DNA of 64,000 nt from Synchiropus splendidus (GCF_027744825.2 NC_071334.1:33015937-33079936); one strand, 5' to 3'. Counted from the stretch's first letter, positions 11,769 to 25,100 are shown. Numbers and translations: made by a program. Notes: generated by a model not told the origin, from the letters alone.

Positions 11769-12000
11769 TAGTGATGGGTAGATGAGGTATCACGAAACAG
11801 TACTTCAGGGTTGATGAAACAATGTCCTAATTTTCAGAGGCCACTAGATGGCGCTCTTGGTTAAGTTTAATTGATTTAGTTGTTCAAGTCCAAACATGTT
11901 ACCGGTGCCACCTGGTGGCCTCTGAAAATCTGGACACTGTTTCATGAAACCTCATCCACCCTTCAATACTATGTCATGGAACCTCATCGACCCATCACTA
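11769..12000 (+). mobile_element. Palindromic hAT-type MITE, copy 4 (long form)
   Basis: Begins TAGTGATGGG and ends CCCATCACTA, with two GATGAGG/AACAGT units in each arm. Both CTCF-like motifs are exact: CCACTAGATGGCGCT at 11841-11855 on plus, and CCACCAGGTGGCACC on the minus strand at 11904-11918. No convincing 8-bp duplication remains at the ends. Confidence 0.85.
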
Positions 12001-14340
12001 GTGAACAGAATAACTCCAAACACATCCAGCGCGTTTGCCACGCCAAACTGGTGAACTAAAAGTGTGAAAAGTTGTTCTCGACATTCACAACATGAGTTCT
12101 TCACCCAGCATGCAACACAGGGTAAAGCAAAACACTGGTAACAATGAAGCTGATGGTTTTAACCTTTGCCCCCATTAACATGTGAAGGGTTAGTACCCAC
12201 CAGCAGCATCATACAAAAGCAGGTTCTTGGGTATTCAGGGAAGGTTTTGCAGGTCGGCATTAAAACCACAACAAAGCGCACTTCTTAACTCATGAGCTTT
12301 CAAGTGAAATGTCGTCACTGGGACGCTCCCAGACAAAAACGCTGTGCTTTATTGCCTCCTGTTGTCTAGCATTGGAAGTATTGGGTGACAGTCTTCCAGA
12401 CGGAGTAACAACTTAACACTTGCATGTTTGTTCTGAGGTCAGAGGTTAAGTTTACAAGCCCACGGAGGGGGGTGCAGGTGCTGAGTGGCAGCAGGGACTG
12501 ACCACTCTTTTGGCCAAGCTGTCTCTGTGTGTATCTGTTAGAACAGGGGTGAGGAGTTACGTTCCCCCTCGTGCACCTGCTGAACCCCCTCTCAGATAGC
12601 AGTCGTCTGAGCTTCAGACTGTGGCTAAAAATGAATTATCTGCTTTCAGCAACAACTCAGCTGACTAATCCATGTTTATATATAACACTCTAGCCGGAAG
12701 TGAATGATGAAATCCCTAAAAATAAAGATCTCAAAGGGCAGTTCTCAATTCACAACCAACACCACGTAAAACACTATATATACTGTTTGGTTATCACATT
12801 AACCTGTGACAATTAGTAGACAGTAAATATCAACTTAATTCTGGACTTACGTTGGATCCCACTCAAGAACACTCAAGAATTTGAATTACTATATACTTGA
12901 ACAAAAAAATAAAAACGATAAACAGATCCAAATGCAAAACCTCTAGACACATTTTACTTAAGGATGAGGAAGTGCTACTGTCTATCAAAACCACATGGAG
13001 GAGCATGAAAAGTTCAAACATGCACAGCAGATTTTCAGACATTCATCTCGATTCCAGCTCAAAATTGATGTTACAGGCTTGAAATACAGGATGATCTGTT
13101 GCATCACTGCCTGAACTTCTCATGGCTGGTTACTCCTTCATCACTACTGCCACAGGTTTCCCAGGACTGTAAATCGCACACAGTTCTGCAGCAACAATTC
13201 TTATTATTATTTATATACATTCACACTCTGAACAAAATTAAATAACAATGTACCACAGTTAAATATAGTATATATAAGACCTGGAAAATACATACATAAC
13301 TGAGAGATTCTCATGGAAATTGAGACATAAGAGCCAGACAGAGGTGTGTTATTTTATGCTGGAACAGCAGAGCGACTTTCAAAATGTGAAGTGGAGGATA
13401 AGAATTTACTGCATCTCAAACTGTGTAATGTGCTGCCCTCTGGCTCTGCGCTGCCCACACACACTGCGCTATAAATGTACGACAATCAATTCTCTCTGCC
13501 TAACACACAGAGACACACAAACAACTGTGTGTTCCAGCCTACACCTTCCAGATTGATGCTCTCTCACACACATTCACATCTGCTACTGGACTGTGAAGAG
13601 GGTACATGTTCCTACTGAGTGTGTATTATAAGGAATTGTTGCCTGGAGTGACACACGTACAACCTTCTATCCAGAGTTTTTTTTTTTTTTCAGGTGAGGG
13701 AGACTCAACTTTTTCCGAAACAATATTATCCCGAAACTTCGATCTGCTGACCGGCTTTATTGCAATATGTGGATCTAAATATGGAACTGAATAACCAGGC
13801 CTCACTATACGCTTGACACAAGCCATATAATAATTGAAACAATTACAAGGAATAAATAAATAAATAAAAACTGTTCAAAAAATGAAAGCACATGAAAGTA
13901 CCACAGTCATACTTCAGTATGAAGTTTGAATATCGATGCGTCGTTTTGAGTTCATTGACATTTGATCTTTAAGGTGGTCACTGGAGATTTCATGGAGAAA
14001 AGTGGTGGGAATAAGAACAATGTAAAGAAGGGGGGGAAAGAGTAAGTCACAAGTACGATTGTGGTTTGACATGTTTTGGGAAAATCTATCTGCCACCACC
14101 AGCGCCAGCACACTCACTGAAGCAGCCATCGATTCACTGTCTTTGTTTACATGTGTCCATTCATTTTGATGTCAAAGAAGTCAAAGGTTTGAAAGGACAA
14201 GTGGATATATCTTCTGAATTCCGGTGCGCAAATATGAGGAGGGACAAATGAAGCAGGTACGCCTATGATTCTGTCCCCAGGGGGCGCCACACCCACTCTT
14301 GGGAATAAAAACTAATTAAACAACCCACCAACCCCATCAG
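12001..14340. other. No gene recognised
   Basis: AT-rich DNA with a T-run near 13675-13690 and short A-rich runs. No coding exon pattern. Confidence 0.4.
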
Positions 14341-14341
14341 T

Positions 14342-14514
14342 AGGTCACATGACCTGTAATGATCCCCATGTAGCCAACCATGAGCTCGTCTCAGAGGGGG
14401 GTCACAGGTCAGCAGATTAGTAGGGAAAGGTATTGTGGCCAAGGGCCTGTAGGCCACATGAGGTCACATCCAGAGTGGGAGAGGTCACGCGTTTCCTCCG
14501 TATCTAGCAGGTCA
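14342..14514. promoter_or_regulatory. Cluster of nuclear-receptor half-sites
   Basis: Seven AGGTCA-like half-sites in 173 bp: an inverted pair at 14342-14355 (AGGTCACATGACCT), a direct repeat with one-base spacing at 14399-14411 (GGGTCACAGGTCA), and single sites at 14461-14466, 14482-14487 and 14509-14514. The DR1 arrangement is the class bound by RXR heterodimers, HNF4 and COUP-TF. Whether it is used is unknown. Confidence 0.35.
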
Positions 14515-15017
14515 TCTGGAGCCTGGAGGTTTCATTAATCAGAGATGTGTCACATTTACACACACTGGTGCACACGTCCGCCTACGCTGTCACCTTGCAT
14601 TATCCTCCGAGTCCCATATATTAAATATTTTAAATGCCAATAACCATTCTCAATATTCATGAATCTAGGAGTTCTGTGACCAGCATCTTAGAATGCTGCC
14701 TGAGGGGAGCCTTCTCGATCAGTCGTGCAAATGCACCCACGCACGTATCAATAGGTAAGATGAAGTTCAAGGGAAAGTCTTGCTGTCTGCCAATGACCAC
14801 TGCATAAACACAGACCTTGCATTCATGTCTGAAGGAAACACAACGGATCACTCTAAATGGCTCGCACTAAAGTGGATGCCATCGCTACTTCACCATCGCT
14901 CTATATCTCTCCCTGCAGTCCAGAAAAATTACCTGAACAATTAAATATTCAGAGAAGGCGTGACAATGTTTTGTTTTGTTTTGTTTTCACAGTTGGATCT
15001 GGTTTCTTGACAAAACA
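14515..15017. other. No gene recognised
   Basis: Includes a short (TTTTG)n run near 14975-14992 and no recognisable coding exon. Confidence 0.4.
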
Positions 15018-15265
15018 CCTCCTTCTGGGGACCTTGTGCTATTGTGTGAAAATGTTTCCAGTCCCCACAAGGTAAAGCTTCACTCTAGGGATGAAGACTA
15101 CAAAATAACTGGGTCATTATAAGTGAGTTCAAGTTTGGTTCTGAGACCTGGTTAAGGTGAGACATGAGTTTTAGATGGCTAGGTTTCAGGTGAGAGGCTG
15201 GGGGAAGTATTACGGCACTGAAATGTCCTCACAGGGTCCTCACAAGGAAACTGGACCAGAGTGAA
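15018..15265. repeat. Possible interspersed repeat with 'CCCCACAAGG' phrases
   Basis: Phrases GGGGACCTTGTG, GTCCCCACAAGGTAAA and TCCTCACAGGGTCCTCACAAGG resemble a dispersed intronic repeat common in fish. Only one copy is seen here, so the call rests on general familiarity. Confidence 0.3.
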
Positions 15266-17036
15266 GGCATCATCAAGATCCACAGCTGATGTGTCACATT
15301 GACTAATATATACACATGACTTGAATGCGAGCTTCAACTGTTGGCAGTGCATTGAATGTTCCTACTGTGTATATATATAGAGAGGAATAATACTCATCTC
15401 ATAGCTGTCACAAGTCTGTCAGATGATAGTGGTTAGATAGTGGGTAGAATCAAAATCAGAAAACAGAAGGTTTCCTTTCATTAAACTCTATTCAGTTCAC
15501 AGTATTTTTTAAAGGTCTTTGAAATAGTGAGGCGTGTCGTGACGTTCCTTGCTACAAAGAATGAGCTATGTAGAGCATCTCTAATGGCGGATGAGCATGA
15601 CATGAAAATGCTTATGATCTATATGAAGCATCTAATTCTTTGAGCCTTTTAGGAAGCAGCCACTTAGATGCACTATTGATCGGCTCTTATTACTTGAGAG
15701 CTTCTATGAGCTAAAAATGGACCAAAAATGTTTAAAGCCAACATTAACTGTTTCCACTGCAGCTCACTTGCAAAAAGAACAGAAGGTCAGGGAGAAGTTT
15801 TTTTTTGCTTGTCAGGAGTTATATCTCTTCTGCAAAGATTCAGGAGCAGCCAAGCATCATGTGCTAGACCTGGTGGAGTATTGCACTTGTGGTTTTGATC
15901 AAACACCGGCACAAAGATACTTGCCGACAGTCTAATGAGAGACGAACAGCATATGTGACACTTAAAACAAGAAACATAAAGAAAAAAGATCTTTTGTTCC
16001 TCACCAGGTTCTTGGTTTGAATTCCCTGAGAGGGAGAAGTGAAGATCCTTGGAGTGGCTTTTCAGTTTCAATTGACAAGAGAAGCAATGAGAATAATCCA
16101 ATCTGTGAATAAACAAACCACAAGACCAAAGAAAATGTGCATTAAAATACTGAATTTTACAAACAGCAGAAAGATTTCACATGGATTTCTGTATTTCTAT
16201 TCGGATATGCATGGTCTTGGATTTACTGTGTAACTGATCATATTTCAGATTTCTTTGCAAAATATTTACATGCACACTGTATATAAAGAATGTATGAACA
16301 TATTTACAGTGCAGCGGTGGCCACTAAAACTTGAGTTTGTTTCAGTTGAAAGAGGAATCAGTTCGCATGTTTGTTTTCCTTTTCTTTTGAAGTGGAGGAG
16401 GTGGGCGGTGCACAAAGGTCAAGTGGAACATTGGCAGTAATCACATTCCACCACTAATTATTTGTTCAACCAGCATCACTAATGTTGTTATTTTAAGAGG
16501 AAATTATATATCCAAACTGAGTGGATGTAAAAAACACTTCTTTCCCTTTGCATTGTTGGTCGAACAGTTGCGTCCTCCTGCTTGGAGGGAACACAATTTT
16601 AATAACCAGATGCAATTTTTCTGCAGCAGATGTTGCTGAAATATAACCCCGATAGCTGTCTCGCAGACATATGGACAACAGCAAAATGCACAGCGACCTA
16701 ACAGCGACAAAGCGCTCAACACAATCAGTACAATCAGTAGAACTTGTGATTTTGCAAAAGATGATCAGATACTTGCACTCACATTGATTGAGTTCTTAAA
16801 ACTCAAACGTCAACGTCTGCAGCTTGATGCACATAAAAAAAGTAGAATGTGGAATGCAGATGTTTTGGCTGCCGTGTTGTCAGGTAACATCAAAACAAAA
16901 TAAAGTGACGTTCAGTTATTTTTCTTTTAGTAAAAGACGAAAACCTGTGAATAAGAGTTGCAAAGATTTAAGTAGACTATGGCAATAGCTCAGTTATGTC
17001 CGACTGCGGTTTACATTCAGGGGACGGAAAGTCACC
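15266..17036. other. No gene recognised
   Basis: AT-rich DNA. Open frames near 15.7-16.1 kb and 16.5-16.7 kb overlap on both strands and look like chance. Confidence 0.4.
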
Positions 17037-17306
17037 TTCACCTTCTTCTGCCGCTTTTCCAGGGGCGGCTCACGGAGGCAGCATTCGGAGCAAGGAAGCT
17101 CAAACTTCCCAATCTCACGCTCCCCTTTTCCCTCACTCAAGAACAAGACCCCGAGATACTTAAACTCCACCACTTGGGGCAAGAACTCTCCACCGACCCG
17201 GAGAGAGCAAACCACCTTATTCCGGTCGAGAACCATGGCCTCAGACTTGGAGGTGCTGATCCTCATCCCGGCCGCTTCACACTCGACTGCAAACCGAAAG
17301 ATCTAC
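17037..17306 (-). pseudogene. LINE reverse-transcriptase remnant with internal deletion
   Basis: Read on the minus strand from about 17306, the frame gives FAVECEAAGMRISTSKSEAM, then VVEFKYLGVLF and GEREI. This is the region after the catalytic core of reverse transcriptase in LINEs common in teleosts. After EREI the frame jumps to KFELPCSECCLREPP.EKRQKK, which resembles the extreme C terminus of the same protein (typically '..WASLLRLLPPR..DKRQK'). Several hundred bases appear to be missing between the two. The catalytic YADD motif is not present, so the copy is dead. Confidence 0.75.
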
Positions 17307-17373
17307 CGATGGAAGATGAGACTCTCTTGTCTCAATATTACAAGAATGATAGATGTCGAGTGAGAAAAGCAAA

Positions 17374-17479
17374 GAGTCGCACTTTTGTTCACCGACGTGA
17401 GCCTCAACTAACTTGGCAACCAGGCTAACGGTTGCTAACATGGAGGTAATGTTGTCTCCTTAAACCAACGAATCACGTC
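17374..17479 (+). repeat. Dispersed repeat R5, copy A
   Basis: Shares GAGCCTCAACTAACTTGGCA, GGTTGCTAACATGGAGG and AATCACGTC-type phrases, in the same order, with 50379-50485. Family not identified. It follows the LINE remnant closely. Confidence 0.55.
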
Positions 17480-19940
17480 CTTTAATGTTACTGCGAGAAT
17501 AATGATAAAAAAGGCCAGAGTGAAGAAAGACAAATCTGCACATTTGCAGATCATTGTCGCCCGGAGTTACGAAACACAGCTAACATCAGGTTTGCTATGT
17601 GTTGCTGCATCAGGTTTTGTGTATTCCGATGAAGGGAAATTCCAATTTCTCCCCCGCAGTCCGACTGAGCTGCTGCATTTGAAAAGTCCAAACTAACTGT
17701 TCTAACGCAGTAATTTGGTATTCTGAACCTTCCAGTAGCTGCGCTCAGTGTTTTATCATATATGTTCTCAGAGACATTGTTATATGTCTTCACGCTGGTT
17801 GGAGTGGAGCTGTGTTCATGTAAAATTATTATAATGCTACATTTAAGCATTATAAATAAATAAATTGGAACATTTGAAGCTGTTAGATTTATGTTCTTGC
17901 TACAAGACAGACTTTAGTATGAACCTTTTATTGTGCTGCTATTCTTAAAACACGAAATGATGATGACTCGACTTGATAAACATGTTTACAGGTGATACTA
18001 TTGTGTTTTCTGGTTGTGAATGAATTGTCCCACAACACCAAAGATTGACATCTAGACGTCTGCCTACCGTTAAGTGTGTGTGTGGGTGGGGGAGGAGGGG
18101 TTGGTATTAAACCCCAGGAGGCCTCTCACTTATTCTTTATTTCTGGTGTTTGCTTGCTAACTGGACCTCGTAGTGGAGACAACAGCAGACATGATCTCCT
18201 TTTATAAGTGTCGGGTGTGGCATGAACAAGGGGAGGGAATGTTGACCATAAACACACACTGGAGACGAGCGGATCCGACAGACCACCAATTTTATCGGCT
18301 TTGGTTTTCTGTTAAACACTTCTTACTGAAGAGGCACAGTTACAGACGTATGTCAATATACTTGGAGCACACATATCAATAAATCCATCTATAATTCAAG
18401 CATGCAATATTTGCTTTAAATTAAGACCAGTTAGATCAATTCTGTCTGATCTGAGTACTGTGTCGGACTATGGCAGGGCTATGACAATAAAGTTGAAGGT
18501 CAAAGTAAATTTCTCTCTATTGAATGCTTATAGCAGGAATCACAATGTCGAAACACAGTGTCATATCAGGCTCTCTTAATGATGGGAGGCTAATTTCAGC
18601 ATGAAGGATCTCATCTGGCTCATTAGAAAGACTTTATCTTCAACCTATAGGCACACTTCCATAAATATTTTGGAAGTTTACAGCATAATTGTAAATATAT
18701 AATAGAAAACTGCATGTTAATCTCTTGTCAATTACGACATGCCTTTGAAACTGTCTACATTTTAAATCACAAATGAACAGAATTCTGAGCCCACAACTTG
18801 CATTTAAAACCTTTGTGATCCACATAAAATGACTTGGTGGGCCAGCTTTGGCCCCGGGCCTCGAGTTGGACAGGCTTGATTAAGCTTGTGGTCTGATCGT
18901 CTGCAGTTGAAAAATATTCTCCAGGTTCCATATATACGGCAGAACAAACAACAAACAATAATAGAGCACGATGACATGTTCTATTGGGTGACTACAGACC
19001 ATTTATTTATTTCTTTTACATGTCATTGACTTCTGACTTCAGATCTGGCTAAGTGATCGTCGGACTCAGGCATTAATTCAATATTCTCAACAGCTTCTAA
19101 AACATATTACAACAACACGACAGATGAACCTGCAATAAGCACAGTTAACACATGAGGCTTGAATTCTGTGACAAAGGTTCATCAAAGGACACAAACCACC
19201 AAATGAATCGATTTCAGCAACATCCCTTATTGAAAGAGCTGTTCAACCTCTTTCATAACATCACATTTTTTGAATATTTTCCCATTTTAATTTTTTTTGG
19301 ACCAAGTGCTGGTTCTGGCTGTGATACTGGATTGCACTGCTTTGAGAGACTCAGCTGCCACTTCATCATGACTGTCATAGCTGCCTGGACACACAACACA
19401 AACACTATATTTTTTCTGCAACAACTTCTCCATAAGCGTTCCTTCATCTTTGAAAATCAGGGAGATGCAGATTACAGGAAAATGCTGGACGAAGGAACGT
19501 GTGAGGTTTGTTTCACACGCACTTTCCACTTGTGACCCCATCAGATGCAGCTGGACACACTTCACGGTTTGGGTAGATGTCTCCACACAGCTGCATCGCA
19601 CCCCGGTGCAATCTCCGACAGAGCAGAGCAAACCCACTGATTGTCAACAAGAATGTCTTCTCTGTGCTGAGTTCATGGACAACATGTGCTTAGATCTACT
19701 CAGTGGTTTCACCTCTTCATCAGACAGGACTTCATGATGTACATGTTGGAAGATTCATTTACTGTAGTACAGCTGTAGAGTTTCTATGACGCCTCCCGTT
19801 GCCGTAGCCATGCGAGCTCAAGCTACGTTGCACTTGAGCCACTGAACTCCTTGCATCTCCTCTTCTTCCAGCAATGAACCACAGCTGTAACTAAACATAT
19901 AAATACAAGTGGTTGCTGCGGCAGATTATATAGCATCTAC
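17480..19940. other. No gene recognised; one hAT-like fragment
   Basis: Around 18835-18875, GGGCCAGCTTTGGCCCCGGG and GAGTTGGACAGGCTTGATT resemble the terminal part of an old hAT-type transposon. The open frames at 19152-19737 overlap on both strands and match nothing I know. Confidence 0.35.
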
Positions 19941-20121
19941 TAGTGATGGGTAGATGGGTGGGTGATGAAACAGTGTTCCGAGGCCTCTAGACGGCGCTCT
20001 TGGTTTAGAAATGATGTGTGGTTCGGTTGAACTAGTCCAACCATTTTTCAGCAGACAGTGCCATCTGGTGGCCTGTGAAAATCAGGACACTGTTTCATGA
20101 AACCTCATCTACCCATCACTA
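19941..20121 (+). mobile_element. Palindromic hAT-type MITE, copy 5 (short form)
   Basis: Begins TAGTGATGGG and ends ACCCATCACTA. The left CTCF-like motif is decayed (19984-19998, CCTCTAGACGGCGCT). The right one is exact on the minus strand (20057-20071). Single arm units make it about 50 bp shorter than copy 4. Confidence 0.8.
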
Positions 20122-21842
20122 GTTGTAACTCACAGTTACAGCTAATGTTCTTCTAGTGAGACCAATTTTATTTAGAGTGAATGAGAGGCATTTTCACATA
20201 AGATCTCATCACACTCTGACTATTTAGTGTTTGCATCTTATATTAGGGCAAATGAGAGTCTGGCCAAAAGCAATGCACACTTATAATATTGGTGCGACCA
20301 AAGTGTTGAGTGTGTGTGACCTCAACATTTACGTACAGTCACTTGAGAATCACTTGTTATTTCCTGGTTATACAATACATCCATCGCTCACACACAGCAC
20401 GTGTGGGAGTGCAGGAAGAGAGGTGAAACCTGAGTCACATCCTGCACAACCATAAAAACACTTATGTGAAATGGAGGAGTAGCACCAGTATCTTAATGGA
20501 CATCATTCTGGAACATTCCAGTCCAGCGACTGAGCACCTCTCATTCCCCGGCAAGAGTTGAGCTAATGTGAACTCTCCCTGGATTTCTCCTGAAGGAATA
20601 ACACGCCCTCAGCCTGGTTTGTAAACCGGGTCCCGATTTCCTCACGTCACGTCAAGCGTTGTTAGATTATTCCGATGGTTTTTCACTGCATTCTCATCTA
20701 AATGAAGATTAGATTTAGGTCATGAAAATGGACTGCTGACAGAAATCTCACTCACGGAGTAGTTTGTATCCTGACTGTCCTTGAACTAACCACTGATGGC
20801 AGAGTTTGGGGGCATTGATTCAGCAGTGGAAGCTCTATGTAAAAATATAAAGAGATATGTTAAAAAAGAAAAAAAAAGAAATCACACTCAGGATGTAAAA
20901 TCATTCCATGAAGAAAAAAAAACTATTACATGAAAAACAGTCTCATAATATGTTTTATAAACATGGAGCTTTCACAAAAAATCCCACTGAAAAATAAGAA
21001 GGGGACAAATTTAGCAATAGCATAGGTGTTTCAATATTTCAACCGAACTTGAAGCAGAAATATTTCTTCATGATCAGGTTCACTCTGACCACACGGAGTC
21101 TGCTTTGCTAGAGGCAAAGGTCAATATGTGGCATCATACCTGCAACTGGAAATGGATAAATACGTGGTCATGCAAGAGTTAGATCTAACTACTTCCCTCT
21201 TTGGGGCTTTGTGTGTCAGAAGTTAGACTTCTGCCACACAATCGACAGTTCAGCAATTTAGACCCATTAAAATACATTTAACCATCAGTGTGCACAACAA
21301 TATTATTCATGATCAGATGATCAGAGCAAGCGTGTTTCCGACACTGACCTCTGTGTGAGAAAGTTGTCTCACTTTGCACCCAGACTCGTAACACTTCTAA
21401 ACACCCACGGAGAAGAGAGTGTGGCGATGCTCTCCGCACCGTTCCTAAAATATTCATCAGTCTATCTTCATCTATCTTTCAGCCCCTCTTTGCCTCCCTC
21501 GCTCCCTTCCTGACTCAGCATCGGGAACTGTATGTTGCAGATTCCACTGACAGAATTTGTCAAAACTGACAAGGCTTACAAGAAACAAGGCTGCGCTAGA
21601 TGACCAGACAGAATGTTTGAGCTTCAATCTGGCTTAAAGGGACTTTTCTTTCTTCAGCTTTTCCTCCTCAAACCAGGAAAAAAAACATCAAACTGAGAGA
21701 TGGAAAATTGCTTTCAACCCTATGCGTTTTACTCGGTGCTAATGGCTGGACTACTGAATATTCATTGGATGATGTGATGGTTGTTTTGAACAATTCCCTG
21801 TTATTTGTTGACAACTGACATATTGAGACTATCAAGAATAAA
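20122..21842. other. No gene recognised
   Basis: A-rich runs at 20860-20930. No coding exon pattern. Confidence 0.4.
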
Positions 21843-21901
21843 TTATTCTGTCTGTCTATCTGTGTGTTCGTCCGTCAGTCCGTCCGTCCGCCCACCCGCC
21901 C

Positions 21902-21969
<68 letters not shown>

Positions 21970-21976
21970 GTCTATC

Positions 21977-22008
<32 letters not shown>

Positions 22009-22168
22009 TCTATCCATCTATCCATCTAGCTACCTACCTGTCTGTCTGTCTGTCTATCTACCTGTCTGTCTGTCTGTCTATCTATATCTATGTCTCTGTC
22101 TGTCTGCCCGTCCGTTGTCTGTCTATCTATCTTTCTACTGTATCTATCTATCTATCCATCTATCTTGT
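21843..22168. repeat. (TATC)n/(TGTC)n compound microsatellite, about 325 bp
   Basis: A pure TATC core at about 21903-21968, flanked by TGTC and CCGTCCG-type variants and by decayed TATC. On the opposite strand it is a GATA array like the one at 10 kb. It opens a false Leu/Ser/Ile/Tyr-rich frame. Confidence 0.95.
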
Positions 22169-25100
22169 TATGATTGATAGTAAACAATAAACAAAGTCTT
22201 TATTTGAATCATACAGGAGACACATCTTTTGGGAAACAAATTAAATTTTTTATGCCAAATGGCAAATTGTATAGGGGAAAACTTTTTTTATTGCTACTCG
22301 AAAATGGATCATGTATACAGTATTTGCTATTAGCTACTTTAACAATTACTAACAGTAAAATTACAGGATACTGAACATTTATATCGATTGTATAAATATT
22401 ATTATTTGATATAATTTCCTTTAATATGAGGTCTATAAAGGGGCTGGCTATGTCTCATATTTAGATTTGAGTCATTGCAAGTAAACAACATCTCGTGTCT
22501 GAGTCAGACTTGGTGTTCAACCTTAGAATTTCCGTCCCTAGAGTCTATGTGAAATTAGAGGATTACAAACAATGGACTTTGGATTCCATTCACGACACTA
22601 TTGATTCAACTGTTAGAAGTAGCAAGTCTTTTGTCCGGCTAATTTGTGCTAATCTATGCATGAATGACTCAGCATGTTACAGATTTTTTTCATAGATGCT
22701 GACATGTAGCAGGTAATCCCACCTGTGTGAGTCGATTTCAATCTCAAAAAGAGCTCTACATACCTCTTTCAAAGTCTTTACAAAACAGCTTTAGCATAGA
22801 TAAGCTTAGATAACCGTATGCTCGCTGTGGTGCCAGCATCTGATGGCATCACACTAGACTCAGAAAAAGATTCTTAAAGTAATAGGGATATTTTGACAGA
22901 AATTGTAGAGCTATTTAAATCAATACTCAGTTACATTTGCCCATAAAATCTTATCATCATGTTCTATTAACATCAAATGCGAGTGTATTGATCCAAGTAT
23001 ATAGCTTTTTTCAGTGACACAACTTTGAATAAACATTCTAAAGCATCTTTCAATAGGAACATAAAACAGAGGATGCCATAGCTAAATGTTGGTCCAAACA
23101 GGAAGTAGTATGCTGATCTCTCAGGATATGGATGGAGTCACATCACATTCACAAGGTTTGGGTTTTTTTTCTTGTTGATGTAAATGTTTCAGATCATGTA
23201 CTGAATCCCTGAAACAGCCTCTGTTGCAGGCTAAACAAAGATAGTCATCATGAGTTGGCAGCTTTACTGTGACTTAAGCTTTATTTGCAGTGCATAATCT
23301 GACTTGCTAGTGTGAGCATTGCTTCTAAAGTGTGATCAGTTTCACAATGCCAAACATGTCATTCACCTGTACATTGACTTAAAAGCCCAGGGTGAGTTCT
23401 GTGTAGGAATATATAGGCGCGTTTGAGCTTTACCTCCCTTTTTTCTTTTTGAGCGTGCTGCTGTTCAAAATGAATAAAGCGTTGGGTGTTCAGCACAGCC
23501 TTGAAATTTATCTAAAGCGGAAGAATAAAAAGACAAGTAGGATGGTACAAAATTACAATTTAATTATGATGCAAAAGGAGTAAAAGTAAGTAGACCCACA
23601 AGTCCATTGATTTAGAAAATGCCGAGCAAGTGTAAGACGGAGAGTAAAATCCAGGTTTATTTTTTGGTTTATAATTCAAAAGTAGACCAATCATGGCTTG
23701 TATATATATATATATATATATATATAGTAAAATTTGGCCCCTTAACTAAGCTTAAGCAGCAGTTCTTTACTTGACTGCTTCTCCAAAACAGGCAGCAGAA
23801 ATTGCCAAATGACAAGGAGCTCTCCACGCCTACTGCAGGCTTAGTTGTCAAGAGTGAAGGAATTCATTTTCCCATGGGGTGAACTTATAATTGGGGGTTT
23901 AGAAAGGGAAGACCATTAAGCTCAGCTCAATCAATAGGGATTTTACAATTAAAGCAGTAAATCCTAAACCACAGTTGAACAAATGCCTGTTTATTTGCGG
24001 CACACATTTTAGTTTTAAAAGCACAATATCCCATGCATAAGATGAACCATTTTAAAGTGGCATTAGTAGGATATAATGTATTGGAAAAGCATGTGAAAAT
24101 GGAAAAATCCAAGTTAGTGTAACGGCTAATACATATTGATGAGCTATAACTTATAGCTGTTTCAACAGGTCATTGATAAACTGATAATTCAGGGATTCCT
24201 CAAGTTCGGCATTTGGATGGTTAAGGAATTTTTATAGCATATTATAGCAAAATACATATGAAACAGTGAAGGGAGTACCCTACCTGAGACGTGAATTATA
24301 ATCCCAGTTTAGCTCCTCATGTTCCTCCTCTGCTGCCTTCAGCTGATCTGAGGAAAGGGCCATTGGCAGAAGTGACAAAAGAAGCCGACACCTCCCACAG
24401 CGATGACACCTCACCCCCGCCCCAACACTTTCTCCTTCCCAATCCTGCATTCACGCCACACTGCAGGAGTCCCCTCCAATTCCACCCCACCACCCCAACC
24501 CTGAGGCTCACCGTGATCGTGCGCTGTTGCCAAATGAACACTACGCTTAACGTGGTTCTCTTACTACTTTTAAAATGATTGTTGTTTTGTTCAAAAACCT
24601 GGGGTTTTGTTCTGACAGACTAAAGACGTGATACCATTATCTTCAATTTAATCCACTCTGAGACCCCAAAAGTTGCACTTCTTGTGGTTCCAGTGGGCCA
24701 AACAGAACTGAGGAGTGAAGCTTTAAACTCCTTGTCGGCTGATGTTTCATCGAATGGAAAAAATATTAGCTGTGACACTCCTTCCAGACATGAGTCTCCC
24801 CATCCTCTATGGCAATATAAGAGGTGGAACCCAAAAAAATGAAATGAAAACACATTGCAAAGCAGAGTAAAAGCTTCATTTGTTAGTCAAATATTTGTGT
24901 CAAAACAAGATGATTCCACACTGATGTTTTGCCGTGTTTAGCTTGTTCTTCTATTATCTCAATCAATCACTGCACAGGAATTTGTGGTTTGTTGAACAAA
25001 TATTTTATCTTTTTTTCATGAAAAGTTCCCCATTTTGTGATTATTTAAGGTGCTTGATAAGACAATCAGCTCTGATTTAGCGATGCCTTCTTTAGAATGT

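Noticed and set aside
16979..17428. 149-codon plus-strand open frame
   Set aside because: It is the antisense shadow of the LINE reverse-transcriptase remnant, which reads correctly on the minus strand.
21805..22190. Leu/Ser/Ile/Tyr-repeat 'proteins' in two frames
   Set aside because: Translation of the TATC/TGTC microsatellite.
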